From Populus alba (lineage: Eukaryota > Streptophyta > Magnoliopsida > Malpighiales > Salicaceae), in assembly GCF_005239225.2 (NCBI RefSeq), contig NC_133294.1, positions 17,683,631 to 17,747,630 of the forward strand: 64,000 nucleotides of DNA, read 5' to 3'. The position numbers and the translations under genes were made by a program. The notes under the pieces are model-generated. The model was not told where the DNA came from and made no database searches. It saw nothing but the letters and a program-made list of their open reading frames with translations. This document shows, piece after piece, positions 28,659-42,200 of this stretch. How positions within the stretch are numbered: the stretch's first letter is position 1; each line of letters opens with the position of its first letter.

Positions 28659-30672
28659 ACCTAATCATAGGTTGACTTGTTAAGCTTATTCTATCATTTT
28701 TTTTTTTTTTTTTTTTTTAATTTGGTGTGGATAGAATAGAAATCAATTATGAAGTTAGTAAATTATTAATGAACAATATTTCTTTTCGATTATTTTAAAA
28801 TTTGAATCCGCATGCTTAACAACTTCGTTGCTTCATTTAGGTTTTTTTCCAACTTAAATTAAATGGTAGGAGAATATTGTTGAAAGTTGAGAACTTGAGA
28901 CCAATGCCATGAATGGTGAAGAACTACCCAGGTTGGTGTGCCTAAACCCTTCTTAATCTCCCAACTTCACATTGACAAATACAAAGAAAGAATTATGGAA
29001 GATGTAATTAAGCATTTAATTAAACTTATCATATATTATTAAAATATTTTTTTTTATAATTGCTTTTTTATTATTTTTAACATTAATATATTAAAACAAT
29101 AATAAAATATCTAAAAATATCAATTTAATATTTTTTTAAAATAAAAAAACTATTTAAAATACTCTTTGAAAAATAGAAAAAATGACATTATTTTAAAAAT
29201 AAATAAAATCTCAAGTGGATATATGCCGACCATTTATATGAAAAAAATCAGGCGAAACCAATCCAATAACCCTATTTGTTGTCTGTATCCAACCCCTTAC
29301 CATCATTTTTTTTTGACAAATTGCAACTGTCTATTTTCCCTTATGATCTAACCCTTTTCCAACTATAATTGGTAAACCTTAGTTGGATTGTTTTAAAAAA
29401 TCTAATTTGATTAAACTTGTTGATCGATCATTGATTTATAATTTAATTAATCTTAATTAAATTTTATTTAGATTCGATCACAATAAATACTAAAAATAAA
29501 ATAAAATAGCTATAACTATATTGTTTTGGATAAAAATAATAGATTTGTTTTATAACTATTTTGGATAAAATAGCTATAATGATGTTGTTTTAAAAAATTT
29601 TTTATTTAATTAAACTAGGATTAACCCGACTGAGTTGATTTATGATTTAATTATTTTAACTAAATTTTACTTAGACTCGATCGATCACGATAAATACTAA
29701 AATACAAGTAAAATAACTACAATGATATTATTTTGGATAAAAACAATAAATTTGATTTGACCCAGCAATTTATAAATCAACCCGACAGCTTGATAACTCA
29801 AATCTTTTTTCCAGCTAGGACCACAACCTTGGTAGCCATTCAACACAAAGTTGCATGGAAATCAAAATCTTTTTGACAAATTGCGATTGTCCATTTTCTC
29901 TAATGATCTTCACAATTATATTGTAACCCTTGATGGACGTTAGTTAGATCAAATCCTACTGATTGGATTCCAATTAGATTTTCCATTAATAATGCAAAAG
30001 TGAATTATGTGGACAAGATGCCGGCTCCTTTCCCAGTTCTGTTCTTGAAAATCCAAAGCCGAAAGATCCTAGCGTCAACTATCTCGTTCTGGATTTTCAC
30101 ATGAAATTACAGGAGATTTCATGTGAGCGCTAGAACTTACTGTGTGTAGAAATTGGAAAAAAAAAAAAAAAAGTTCTTGTAAATGGACAAAACTTCGAAT
30201 CACAAAAAGTTGATTGAATATTTGCCCATCAATGCCCGCAGGCCTTATCAAACCATTTTTTCTTGATTTTGTTACCTCTGTTCAACTACCATCAATGAGC
30301 ACAGAAGAAAATGAAAATGATAGAGATGCATAATGTTCTTAGCACTAGCTAGGGCTTCACCATTAGTCAAGGCAGCTTCAACTAGACCTGAAATCACAAG
30401 CTAAACCAGACTAAACCACCCTCATTAAGATAAGCTTGAACATGAGTCAATTGGGTTATCTGGGCCACCATCCCTAGCTGTTAGGAATCATGCCACTTCA
30501 GAATTGACTTCAATTACAAGTACAATAATATGTTATCGATAATGGTTCAACAGAACAATCATTCGATAGTATTCAGATTAGAATATTCAATCTCAGACAA
30601 AGCGTGTAAGAGAGAAGAAAACTAGAGCTGTGCTGCCATAATTGGATGGTATAAACAATATGCTTTGAAAGT
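28659..30672. repeat. Repeat-rich intergenic region with internal duplications
   Basis: A block around 29309-29385 (TTGACAAATTGCAACTGTC ...) recurs at about 29873-29950 (TTGACAAATTGCGATTGTC ...). Between them are two imperfect tandem copies of about 190 bases (about 29390-29585 and 29586-29760) sharing GATTTATRATTTAATTA and TAAATACTAAAAT. A family A copy lies at 29030-29170 and an A17 run at about 30158. No intact gene. Confidence 0.5.
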
Positions 30673-31225
30673 TCAGAAGAACCCCACCTTGATGGGCAAT
30701 TTGAACGCAATGGAAGTTGTTAGATGACTTGTGTCAGATGACACTGTAATGGAGGTTTCTTGAGCTCCAGGTGTAATTTTTGTCTTTCTGAACCCAAAAA
30801 AGAGGGGTCGGAGTTCTCCAAGAAGTGTCTAATTGTCTATCACAAGACATGGTGCAGGAAGCTCAACTGCAATTCTATATCCAATATTTGTTGAATATTG
30901 CAGGCAGGATTCAAGGAAGAAGACCAACTGTAGCCTTTTTCCAACTGCTGTTGTCTTGGTGCCAACAATCTCAAATAGAAATCCTTCACAATGTTTCCAA
31001 CCAGTATTAGCTCAGAAATCAAAGCCAATTTTGGTTTTGAAAAGCTGTCCACAGTTAAGAATCTTGTTCAATCTGAGAAGTTTCAACAGCTCAATCATTG
31101 AAATTAAGATAAACTGGGAAGTCCCAGGTGCCCCATGCGTTTGTTATAGTACAAGTTTGAATAAATCAAAGTGCCCATTTTCATCTCTGCTGTCATCCTC
31201 GCTTTCAAACAAACCTACTCGCAGG
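30673..31225 (-). pseudogene. Decayed protein-coding segment, product not recognised
   Basis: One minus-strand frame stays open for about 180 codons apart from three isolated stops (about 31145, 31010 and 30835) and ends with TGA at 30673-30675. Its residue make-up is protein-like: VGLFESEDDSRDENGHFDLF, TGWKHCEGFLFEIVG, KRLQLVFFLESCLQYS, RIAVELPAPCLVI, ITVSSDTSHLTTSIAFKLPI. The opposite strand also shows a long open frame (30833-31342), a shadow of this one. I cannot name the family. It sits 3' of the LAZ1-like gene on the same strand and could also be part of its transcript's 3' region. The stops argue for a pseudogene. Confidence 0.45.
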
Positions 31226-31534
31226 CTGTCTCAAAGTTTTATTGCATTAAAGAGAACCAAGAAAGCATGCGAGACCAGATACAATATCGACATTTTACTA
31301 GAATTAGTTTATGTGGTAGGCAGAAGAAAACTTTATTTATGATAATGAGCAAATTTGTCCATAACAGAGAACACAGCAACATTGCCATGAGAGAAAAGGG
31401 AGAAAAACGGGCACGATAGAATTAACAAAGGTAGACACCTCATACTCCATAAAAGTATAGAGCAGACCTATGGAAGTGCATTTCTTAGCATGTGTAGTGC
31501 CATGTCCCCTCCATGGTCTAGAATTCTGGTCATA
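31226..31534 (-). other. LAZ1-like 3' UTR
   Basis: Non-coding stretch directly after the LAZ1-like stop codon, probably its 3' UTR. No repeat recognised. Confidence 0.4.
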
Positions 31535-33588
31535 TCACTCTCTTTTCTTAAGCATCTTTGTATCAACTCCTCCACTATAAGGTGCAACATTGTATGCATA
31601 CCGTTGGAGAACAGAGAAGACAACCATCTCCAAAATTACCAGGACATTCTGATAAGCTTCTTCAAGGTGCTCCACATCCAACCAAAAATGATTAGACCGA
31701 ATGATGCCCATCGAAACAAGCATCTCAAGCACTATTCCCTGCACATGGTAAAAAAATGGCCTTCATGGACAAGTGATGGCATCCATACACCATGAATAAA
31801 ACTGGGCAAGACAAAAGCAGGGAAAGGGAGAAAGACAGAAGGAAGTTGCAATCCTCTGAGATCTGGAGATGCACATACATTATACACAAGAACCTACATA
31901 TGTTTAGACATTTAGAGCCACAGCTATAACCTCCTGATCTGTTCTAGAGAACAAGTTAACCCACTTCCTCAGTTCTGGAACTCTGATTAGACAGTCCAAA
32001 TGATTAGCGGTGATTTAAAAAGCATTTACAATGAGTTTCCCGAAGGTATTCTATAGGCCCATAAAACTACAAAATGCATTAGGTACACTGCACAGCTCTA
32101 TTTCAAGGCTTTTGAAGAGTCTCCAAATGGAATTTAATCAAATATGCATGGCCCTGATCTCAAATTTAAAGGCACAAGCAAACAAGCCACAGCCATCTTT
32201 TTTCAGTAGCTTATCCATATCGAAAGCACTAATCTGATATATTCGAGCCAATTAAAATCTGAACCACTCACACCAAATATCCCAATAAAACTTGAATCCG
32301 AACCATCTCAAAGCAAAAGATTTAGCTAGCATATAGAGTAGCTTCCCATTAGAATGGCTCTGTTTTAAGTGACTTGCAGAGGCCCGCCTATTTTCTTCTT
32401 AAATAAATCGTGAAAATGATACTTGCACAAGGTGCCATAATCTTCAAAGATTGTAAAATTCCTTTTGATCGGATTAACCTGGATATTCTCCCTGTCTATC
32501 CTATCGGGGATGAGGGGGATTTGGTTGGTTTGCTTCAGGTTGTTAGGTCTCCTTTTGTGCCCTTGGAGCCCTTGAGGGCTTGGTTTGCACCTTTGGCTTA
32601 AGAACACACACCCACCCTTTGCACAACAAAGCAGGAGGGAGAGAGAAAAGATGAACAGGAAGCAGAATGAGTACGGGAAGGATACTTACCTGCCAAAAGC
32701 AAAAGAAGACAACCCCTTTGATGCATAAGAACTTTGCAAGAGGCTTGTGTGGTGCCAACTCTTTTGCAAATACATGGTAAAACACTAGCAGAGAATACAA
32801 AGCCAGTGAAACGGAAATGTTGAGGATAATGGTGAATGTCCAACTCAACCAATTGGGGTAAATGCCAAGCATTTGCAGAGTTACCATCAAGATCGCACAT
32901 GTTGGGCGAATGATGACAAATTGCCATGTCCAGTGTTTGAGCACTACTAAATTACGGTGGTCTAGCCGCACCGTGTGAGGCTGCATTTTATATAAACGTA
33001 ATGTGCTTAAAAACTTGGATAGACAAGTCAACGGTAGCATTCCTCTCATGTAACTGTTATATATTATAAACTATAAACAGGAAAGAAACTGCAGAAATCA
33101 TTTCCATACCACAAAAAGTGTCATTGGGAAGGCATGGTGAATCTCTCTTCCTTTGACCTCATCAGGCACAATATTGTTGCTAATGGATATTTTCAGGTAA
33201 CTATATAGCAATGACAAGAACTTGGCAATCACCTGCAAGTAGAAATGAGAAACTAGAACTGATGTCATAAGCGAAAGGAGTTACAAAACAAAGTTAAATC
33301 ACAATTATTTCATTGAAAACTCACCAGGGCCTCATAACATTCCTTAACTGAATCCAAAAACGTGAAGAATGCTTCACTCCCCTGGAAATTCAACAAACCC
33401 ACAAAGGAATCAACAGCATATATGGGAGCCATTAGGATAATAATTATTATGGCCTTCTGTTCCTTTGGGTTTTTCCAGTTAAACAGATGCTGAGATAGGA
33501 GCTGCACTGTGAAGAGCAGTGTAAGCAGCACACAGAACCCGCACCCTAATAGGGTAATCTGTCCACGATCCATATTGCTGAAATCCAT
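31535..33588 (-). CDS. LAZ1 homologue (DUF300/organic solute transporter Ost-alpha family)
   Basis: Four coding exons on the minus strand: 33588-33325, 33232-33110, 32980-32690, 31738-31535; 882 nt, 293 aa, all GT-AG and in phase. It begins MDFSNMDRGQITLLGCGFCV and is strongly hydrophobic (about 7 membrane helices). Family motifs include AIIIIILMAPIYAVDSFVGL, KECYEALVIAKFLSLLYSYL, EIHHAFPMTLF, HWTWQFVIIRP and FCFWQGIVLEML. Length matches the short LAZ1-homologue clade of Arabidopsis (about 295 aa). LAZ1-type proteins sit in endomembranes including the tonoplast; LAZ1 was linked to hypersensitive cell death and brassinosteroid signalling, but this clade is little characterised. The 950-base intron before the last exon shows no obvious insertion. 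No lesion seen. Confidence 0.9.
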
Positions 33589-34620
33589 GATTAAACAGCT
33601 AATTGAGAAGCAGAAATCTACAAAAGAACATCAGCAAATCATCAGAACCTTTTTTACCAGTTCTCAGTGGTAGGAATAAATAAAGCAAATGCTGCTTTAA
33701 CAGATCAAAGTCAGAAAATAAAAGGATAATCAATAAGTTAAATTCTAAAACAATTGCAAGGTGGAAAATGGTGATAGCAGAAGCAATCAACTACTATTCC
33801 TCTATACTGCACACTCAGATCTGCAACTGGAAAACATCAATTTAGGATATATCGGTGGATGATAAATGTGTGAGCTTTACTGATGCATCCAACTTAGGGT
33901 AACATGCATATCCGTGCATATGTGCACATGTAAATAGGCACACAAGTACCAAGATCTACAGTAAGCAGTTACAGAGCTGCCAATGATGGCACAACCGAGA
34001 TGCAATCCTCTAGTTTCAGAAGAAAAATTCAGCTATCCAATACACGAACAGAATTTTAGGAGCAAATGAAGCCCGTCACGAAAATAAATCCTTTTAAAAA
34101 CAAAGCAATAATCCAACACAATTACCAAAGTTTGGCTCACTTGTATGTTCTTTTTGAGATAATGAATTCAGAGACATATTGGGAACTTCATCAATCCATA
34201 ACTGTGGCAGTAATGCATACGCACGCACATATATGCAGATGCAAATAGGAACATGTATCAACATTTTTAAGTTAACATTTTCAGGGTCATCAATAATGGC
34301 AGGTATAAAATATCATGAAGCACAACTACTGATTAATCCCATGATGCCGCAGCAATGTAATCCTCTTAATCAAACCATAAACTACATTCTAGTAAGAACC
34401 AAAGCAACCATTTCAAGAAGATACCAACCTCAGTGTAATCTTAAGAGAACTGAACAATATAAAGTTTGTGAGGTTTCTTTAACGTAGAAAAACGAAACAC
34501 TTACAGGACCAAGAAGATGAAGTGAGACTGAGATTTTCTTGATTGAGTTTTTTTGTCTTCTTTTCCTGCTTCTCTGGGATACTGTAAGAGAACCCACTAT
34601 ATAGTTTTGAAGATACAATG
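33589..34620 (-). promoter_or_regulatory. LAZ1-like leader with probable 5' UTR intron
   Basis: Minus strand: donor GGTCCT|GTAAGTG at 34504 and acceptor CAATTAG at 33599, ten bases before the ATG, would give a leader intron of about 0.9 kb. A leader exon would lie at about 34505-34600. Confidence 0.5.
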
Positions 34621-36210
34621 ATTGGAGTTAAACTAAACCATAAATCACTGTTCCAAGCGAATGATCACACGACCGGTTAAAAAAAATCCACGTATTGTTT
34701 CTTTAATTATTTCACAAACTTAGAGCGTGATGGAAAGTAATAAATAAGGCCAATCAAGATCAAGATTTTGCCTCCAGTCAGTTCTCGACACCTAGCAGTC
34801 TGCGAGTCCATGTTCTCTTATTCATTTGATTTGCCATAAAAGGGACAAACGGGAGAGATTTCTTTCGTTTTCACTATTTTCGTTTTTTATCTTTCTGTGG
34901 TGAAGAAGGGCTAAGGACCTGTTTCAAAGGAAACTGGGAAATAAAGAGGACTGGTGGATCGTCGACGAAACTGTTGGTCAACCTATGGTTGTTGAGCCAT
35001 AATTTAGTTTTTATTTGGGACTGTGGTGATGAAAATTTTTAAAAATATATTTTTAGATTTTTAAAATTATTTTTAATATTAATACATTTAAACTATTAAA
35101 AAATACTATTTTAATATTTTTTTTATACCAAGTATACTTTTAAAAATCTTCTAAAAACAGTTTTTAAAGACACTTTAAAACATGTATTTGGTGGATTTTG
35201 TGAGTTGATTCGCAAGTTCGGGATCAACCCAAGATCTGATTAAAAATTTTTTATTTGAAACAATATTATTTTTACTAAAAAAGATGTTTCAAAGTAGAAC
35301 TCAGTATAAATCATGAGATTTTATAGTATTTAGAAAGTAATTAGTGATATATTATTAATTATTTTCTAGTTTATTTTAAAGAACAAAATAGATAGGGAAA
35401 AAGAAATTTTAGACTAAGATAATTTTATAATTTTTGATGAGTTATAAATTTTATCATCTTCTTTTTCTTTGTATATGTTTTTTTAAAATAAATTTAAAAA
35501 ATAATTAATAAAAAATATCAATAGGAGTATAAAATTTCTGACAAATCCAAGATCAGTTGTCGGCCGGGGCCAATGGCCGACACTCCAGTCGTCTAGGCTG
35601 GAGAGAAAATGTATAGAGATTTGCATGTGGAGATTGCTGGAGAGAATGCATGGAGATTTGTACGGGGAATATTTGTGCATGGGAGGCTCTTTCGCATGGC
35701 TGGAGAGAGAAAATTTAAAAACCCTAGTTGGAATACGCCAAACACCCCCTTAATTTTTGAACAATCATGAAGGTGGACAACCCACGTAGCCTTTGGCGCT
35801 GTAACATACCGTCAATCGAAACTGCCAAAAGCAAGAAACAGGGCAATCTTATCTCGCATTTCACCACTCAAGAACTTCCAAAATGTCTCTTTCTCATCAA
35901 TTTCTCTATCGTCTCTTTCCAAAATGTCTCTTTCTCATCAAACTCTCTTCCTTTCACAATCATCGCTAGCTGGACAAAACAAAGCTTTGTAAATGCCGTT
36001 TGGATAATCATGAACGTACAGGATTCTCCTCCTTAAAAAACGTTCTTTACTTATTCCTCCTTTTCAATTCAAACAAATGAAAGGAAACAAACAAAACCCA
36101 GAATCTTATCTTCCTTTCTTGATAATGTTCCTCTTTACATTGCTCGATCACTTTAAGGAGCTAAAGTGGTTCACTTCTCCTCGTTCCATAGTTTTATGAC
36201 CAGTGGTATT
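34621..36210. other. Intergenic region and beta-galactosidase promoter/leader
   Basis: Contains a family A repeat copy (35030-35190) and a palindromic spot GTCGGCC...GGCCGAC (35558-35580) in a stretch with repeated GGAGAGAAA/GGAGATT words (35550-35720). A perfect 25-bp direct repeat lies 41 bases apart (35876-35900 and 35917-35941). The last 150 bases are the likely leader of the downstream gene. Confidence 0.5.
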
Positions 36211-39200
36211 ATGGGACGCAGGAGTTCTTGTTTAGCATTGGTTTTGCTTGTTGTTTTAGTTTTTCAATGTTTTTGGGTTGAAAGAGTGTGGTGTGTTACA
36301 GTGACGTACGATCACAAAGCTCTGGTGATTGATGGAAAGAGAAGGGTTTTGCAGTCTGGTTCTATTCATTATCCTCGAACCACTCCTGAGGTGGGTTCTT
36401 GGTATTATCTCAGTTGCATGCGTGCTGCTTTGATTGGTTTCGTTGGTTATATGACGTTGTAACGTGTGATAATATGGAATGTGTTTGTCGGAGACGGGAT
36501 TTCAGGTGTGGCCAGAAATTATTAGGAAATCAAAGGAAGGGGGGCTGGATGTGATTGAGACTTATGTGTTTTGGAACTATCATGAGCCTGTGAGAGGACA
36601 GGTAATGTGCTAGCCCTTGTGTTTGCATAGTGAATTTAATGCATTATTAGATGGATAGGAAGTGTGACCGGTTATACAGAATGATGATTTTAGTAAGTCG
36701 TCTGCATGCATGTTTCAGTGTTTGTTTAGTAGCAATTGTGTGCCTGTTGATTGTTTTGAAATTTGGGACAACTGGTTATTGATTCTATTGTCTTAATTTG
36801 TCGGGGGTGTTGATGATTTCTTTGGTTTTTACAGTACTACTTTGAAGGCCGGTTTGATTTAGTGCGGTTTGTGAAAACGGTTCAGGAAGCCGGTCTTTTT
36901 GTTCATCTGAGGATTGGTCCATATGCCTGTGCTGAGTGGAATTATGGGTCTGTTTCTGATTTCAATTCCCTCTTTCAGTCTTAACACTCCTTCTCTGTTT
37001 CCACACTTTGTATGCCTCCCTATTCGTTATTTATTTTAACAAATTAGAAAGTTTGAAAGCGTGTTTGTGCTCCTGCATTTCATCAATGTGCTGCATAATG
37101 TCTGTACACTACATAGACAATGACCATAAGGCTCCTCATGATACAGGATAATTGTCAAGAAACATCATCATAAGTAATCTGCTCCAAAATTATTCAGACA
37201 GTTTCTTTCTAGTTTAGCATCAATATTATTTTTAAGTTCCCTTAATTTATTATGACAGGGGTTTCCCACTTTGGTTACATTTCATTCCTGGTGTTCAGTT
37301 TCGAACAAGTAATGATATATTTAAGGTACATTGTTATCTTGACGACGACGACGATGCATTTAATAGTAATAATGTTATTGCTGCTGATTAGTTTAATCTT
37401 TTCCTATGAGTTACATGATGCATCATTGTCCCTGCAGAATGCAATGAAGAGTTTTCTGACAAAAATTGTCGATCTAATGAAGGACGATAATCTTTTTGCA
37501 TCACAAGGAGGACCAATCATTCTTGCTCAGGTGGTTGACCAATATTCTATTTCTATTTATTAATAGTAGAAACTTACAATCATAATTTTTCATTCTACAG
37601 AAGACATGTACTGTCTTTATGAATATCCTGCTGCGTGTGAAGATTTTTGACACTTCTTAGATCTTAATCTGTTCTTGGTTTCTAGTTGAAGATTCTTTAA
37701 GGAAGCACTATTGTTAAGCTCTGACATATATATAAGTTAGCCACTGCTGTTTATGAAATCAGCACTATATTATGTTGTGCAACAAGAAAGTCTTGTTGAT
37801 TTCATGTCCCGTGTGTGCTGTAACAGGTTGAGAATGAATATGGAAATGTTCAATGGGCATATGGGGTTGGTGGAGAATTATATGTCAAATGGGCTGCAGA
37901 AACTGCTATTAGTCTGAACACAACTGTACCCTGGGTGATGTGCGTACAAGAAGATGCTCCTGATCCAGTTGTATGATTAAATTGATAACAAATTGTTGTT
38001 CTTTGCAGGTGTATTCTGAACAGCTTATAGCAACTTCGGACTATAACATGCTTTTTATTTGTTCTTGCTCGTGTGTTTATCATTTCAATGCAGATAAACA
38101 CATGTAATGGATTTTACTGTGACCAGTTTACCCCAAATTCCCCTTCCAAACCAAAAATGTGGACTGAGAACTATAGTGGATGGTAATAATCCAGAGCTGA
38201 TTTAGCTTAATTGTTTCCTTGTGAGAGAACATCAAGAATGATTCAAGGTTCTGGTTAATCAGAGAAGAATAAGATGTCCTATGTCCTATTCAATATTGCA
38301 GGTTTCTTGCGTTTGGCTATGCAGTTCCTTATCGACCTGTTGAGGACCTAGCATTTGCTGTTGCACGATTTTTTGAGCGTGGAGGTTCTTTTCAAAACTA
38401 TTATATGGTGAGGCCGTAACATGTTCTGCTTCTCCTATTCTGTTTTTTACACTGAATAAGTGAACCTAATGTCATAACACAGTTATGCAACTCTCATTTC
38501 CATTTCTCTCCTCTGTGCTGATATTTATTTGCAGTATTTTGGTGGAACCAACTTTGGACGAATTGCGGGAGGTCCTATGGTTGCAACAAGCTATGATTAC
38601 GATGCCCCGATAGATGAATATGGTAAACTTTTTGATAATGGATCTACTGATTTATCTCAGCTTAAAAAGATCCCTAAATCGATGCACCCCCAAGTAAATT
38701 ATTCCATTTAACCAGTAAATCAATCTCCTGAGCTGCAATCTTATCATTGTCTTTGCACACAGTAGATACATTGGTCCTGTTCAATAATCACTTTCATGGT
38801 CACCCTTTTCAGTTCACTGTAATCTGCATCATCACCATGATGTTTCTGACCATTTTAGTATAGAATTAAGTCAATTGGCATATACTTTGCAGTGACCTGT
38901 GTTAGTGATAAGAATCCTTTTAATTACATCTCTTGTCTAATTATCTCAGAATCATATTTTTTTAGCGCTTAGCAAGGCAATATTTATCCGAGATAAAGCT
39001 GTAGTTTCCAACTGATACAGAATACCTTGTGGCTGTTTATCTAATGCAGGTTTTATTAGACAGCCAAAGTGGGGCCACTTACGTGATTTGCACAGTGCAA
39101 TAAAGCAGTGTGAAGAATATTTGGTCAGCTCAGATCCAGTTCACCAGCAGCTAGGCAAAAAGTTAGAGGTATGTTGGATGTGATACATGAGTACCTTCTC

Positions 39201-42200
39201 CATCAAGATTGAATCATCAGAGCTTACCAAAACCCTGAATTTAGCTTGTTTACACCGATATATATATTTCTGTCTGCCACTAATTTAGTTCGAAAATTTG
39301 TTTCAATTCTTATTCCATGGACCCCAATGGCTGCTTTTGTTACCTACCACATTGAAAATTCATATTCTGTTAATGCTCATCTGTTTTAGATGACAGGCTT
39401 GGTGTTGTCCACACAAGTCTCCATTTCTTTGGAAACCAGCTTCTGATATATTTCGGTCAATTTGAGGACTAAACAATATATAAGACATTGTTGGGATAAT
39501 CTTTGTTGCCAAGATGCTGTCCTTGATTCAGGATTAAGGAACATAAAGTAATTTGCTTATATTAAAGCTGATAAGTTGTTGACAAACCCTGCTTTTAGTG
39601 CTTCCCATTGCAATTTTAGCAATGACATGCTTATATTTTCTACATGCCTTTCCCTACTGCATTATGGAACTCATGCTTTAAGATTCTCACACTATATGAT
39701 GCCATTAATAAGCTTTCTTCATTGGTTTCCTGCGTTTTGCACTGACCCTTTTCTTTCGTTTCATCAGGCACATGTCTACTATAAGCATTCCAATGATTGT
39801 GCAGCCTTTCTTGCCAATTATGACAGTGGTTCAGATGCAAATGTCACATTTAACGGCAACACGTATTTTCTTCCTGCATGGTCTGTGAGCATACTTGCAG
39901 ATTGCCAGAATGTCATTTTCAACACGGCTAAGGTACTCATCGAAAGATTATAAATGACTAAAGACTACAACCTTCAATACAAAATTCTTTTGCTGGTACA
40001 TAGTAAAATGAAAATCTTGCTTGGTGATTATGTGACTGTATTGATAGATGTAGCAATCATTCATACAAATTTATAGGCAAAAGCCATGCTTAAATTACGC
40101 AGCAATTCATTTCTCGCATCCTTCTTTGTATTGAAGGTTGTTACGCAAAGACATATAGGAGATGCTTTGTTTTCCCGCTCCACCACTGTTGATGGAAATT
40201 TAGGGGTGGCATCACCATGGAGTTGGTATAAAGAAGAAGTGGGTATTTGGGGTAACAACTCTTTTACAAAGCCAGGTTTACTGGAGCAGATTAATACAAC
40301 AAAAGATACCAGTGATTTTCTGTGGTACTCAACCAGGTAATTCATCCGGCCTTCATCATTAATATTGCTGGTTCTTGTGCGGACGAGTAATTTGATTACA
40401 TCTAGTTAACCTGGATGATCAGTTAAATTTATTCTTTTCGAAATCAAATGTTTCTACCAACCTTTTTGTTTTTTGTTTAGATGGAAAGTGATTTAATAAA
40501 CTAAGCAGGCCTCTGATATATGTTTTTGTTTCCTTTCAGAAATCATTTGAATCTATGCTGTATTTAGTCTTTTTTGAAGAAGATTGGTGCCTTTTTCACG
40601 AACCTCTTACCCATACTAACTCCTGCTTTTTCTCATGACTCTTTAATTTTGGTTTCCCTTCTCCTTCGGGCTTTGCTTCACCATATTGGCAGTCTTTATG
40701 TGGAAGCTGGACAAGACAAAGAACACTTTTTGAATATTGGGAGTTTGGGGCATGCAGCACTTGTTTTTGTTAACAAGAGAATTGTAGGTAGGTTTTCTAG
40801 TGGCTATCTGACTTGATTTTGCAATATATGACTTTTGTCTCTATGATGGTAATTCATGTTGGGATTTTGTTATGGATTTTTTTCCCAACTTATTTAAATT
40901 ATTTGTTCAGGATGCAAGTCTTCTTCTGTCTTGATTGGTTTTAATTTCTGTATTGGAAGCTTCATTTTGCCCTTTTTCTTCAGTTTTCATGCCCTTTTTC
41001 AGCCAGCATTCTTACATCCTCAGTTTCTCTGATTGCTTATCTATTGTTATCATTTCACATGGAATCATCTTGAATTACAGGGTTCCCTTTTTAGCTAATT
41101 GCCTGCGGATACATTATCAGCCATTCTAATAAATAATTTTCAAAGCAATCTGTTGCTGCTTTGCCTATTGTGTCTATGAATTATTATGATAAGTGGTGCA
41201 CATTGCATATTGGATACACGTCAGCTTTCGGATATGGCAATCATGATGACGCAAGCTTCTCACTCACTCAGAAAATTAGTCTTGAAGAAGGGAATAACAC
41301 ACTGGATGTTTTAAGCATGTTGATTGGTGTACAGGTAATGACAGATTCATTTACTTTCCAAGTAGATTGTACTGATGTGTGAACACAAGCACCATCTGAT
41401 CAGTTTCAAATGTTTTCTGCAAGTTGATATGCGTTGGCACAAAATCAGTATTGGATTTTTTTGCAGTGTCTTCTTGCTCCAATCCATACGAGGAATAAGC
41501 TCCATGAGTGTTGGACAATTTATCTCTTCTTTTTATCCTGTTATGACCCATTTGAAAATCTATTGGCTAGTGGTCTGTAAGCGGGTGCCCTACCCTCCAA
41601 TGATTTCCTTCTCTTTATAAGTGTTTGCCAACCTTAATATATGAACATGTAGATGCACGTGCACATGCTTCTTGTTCAAGTGTCTGCTCTAAGCACATAC
41701 GAGGATCCCAGTCTTCTTTTCCCACCAGTGGGTGCGGATTTTTCAATGGAAATCACTGTCTGAACTTCATAGCAAATGCTAGCTGCTCCTCTAGTAGTAT
41801 ACGATGTTTTGTGTATTTAAACTAATTGGTCCTTGGAGCAACAAACCAGTCTCCAGTTATTTTAAGCTATCTTTGATGCCCGTTACTAACATCTCTAATG
41901 TTTTCTCTGAGCATCAGAACTACGGACCATGGTTTGATGTTCAAGGAGCTGGAATTCATTCTGTTTTTCTTGTTGACTTGCACAAGACCAAGAAAGATCT
42001 CTCTTCCGGAAAATGGACCTACCAGGTTAAAATACATCTTATATATCAGCTTGACTTGGAAAGATTCTGTCCTATACAGAGTTTTCTTTAATCTATCTAT
42101 ATGAAGCTCTGCCAAACGAAGTTCAATTTCTAGACATCACAAGTTAACTGTCTTTTTTCTGAGAAAAAGAAATTAAAATACCAAGCCCTTGCGCTGAGAA

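Noticed and set aside
30833..31342. 169-codon plus-strand ORF
   Set aside because: The minus strand has better protein-like composition over the same stretch and a natural stop; the plus ORF starts at TTG and lacks a plausible gene context.
38535..38711. Exon 9 of beta-galactosidase reading on to 38711
   Set aside because: A GT donor at 38623 gives the conserved [12 protein letters not shown] join; reading on loses similarity.
39576..39953. Long open frame extending beta-galactosidase exon 11 upstream
   Set aside because: The upstream part is intron: acceptor TCATCAG at 39767 and loss of family similarity before it.
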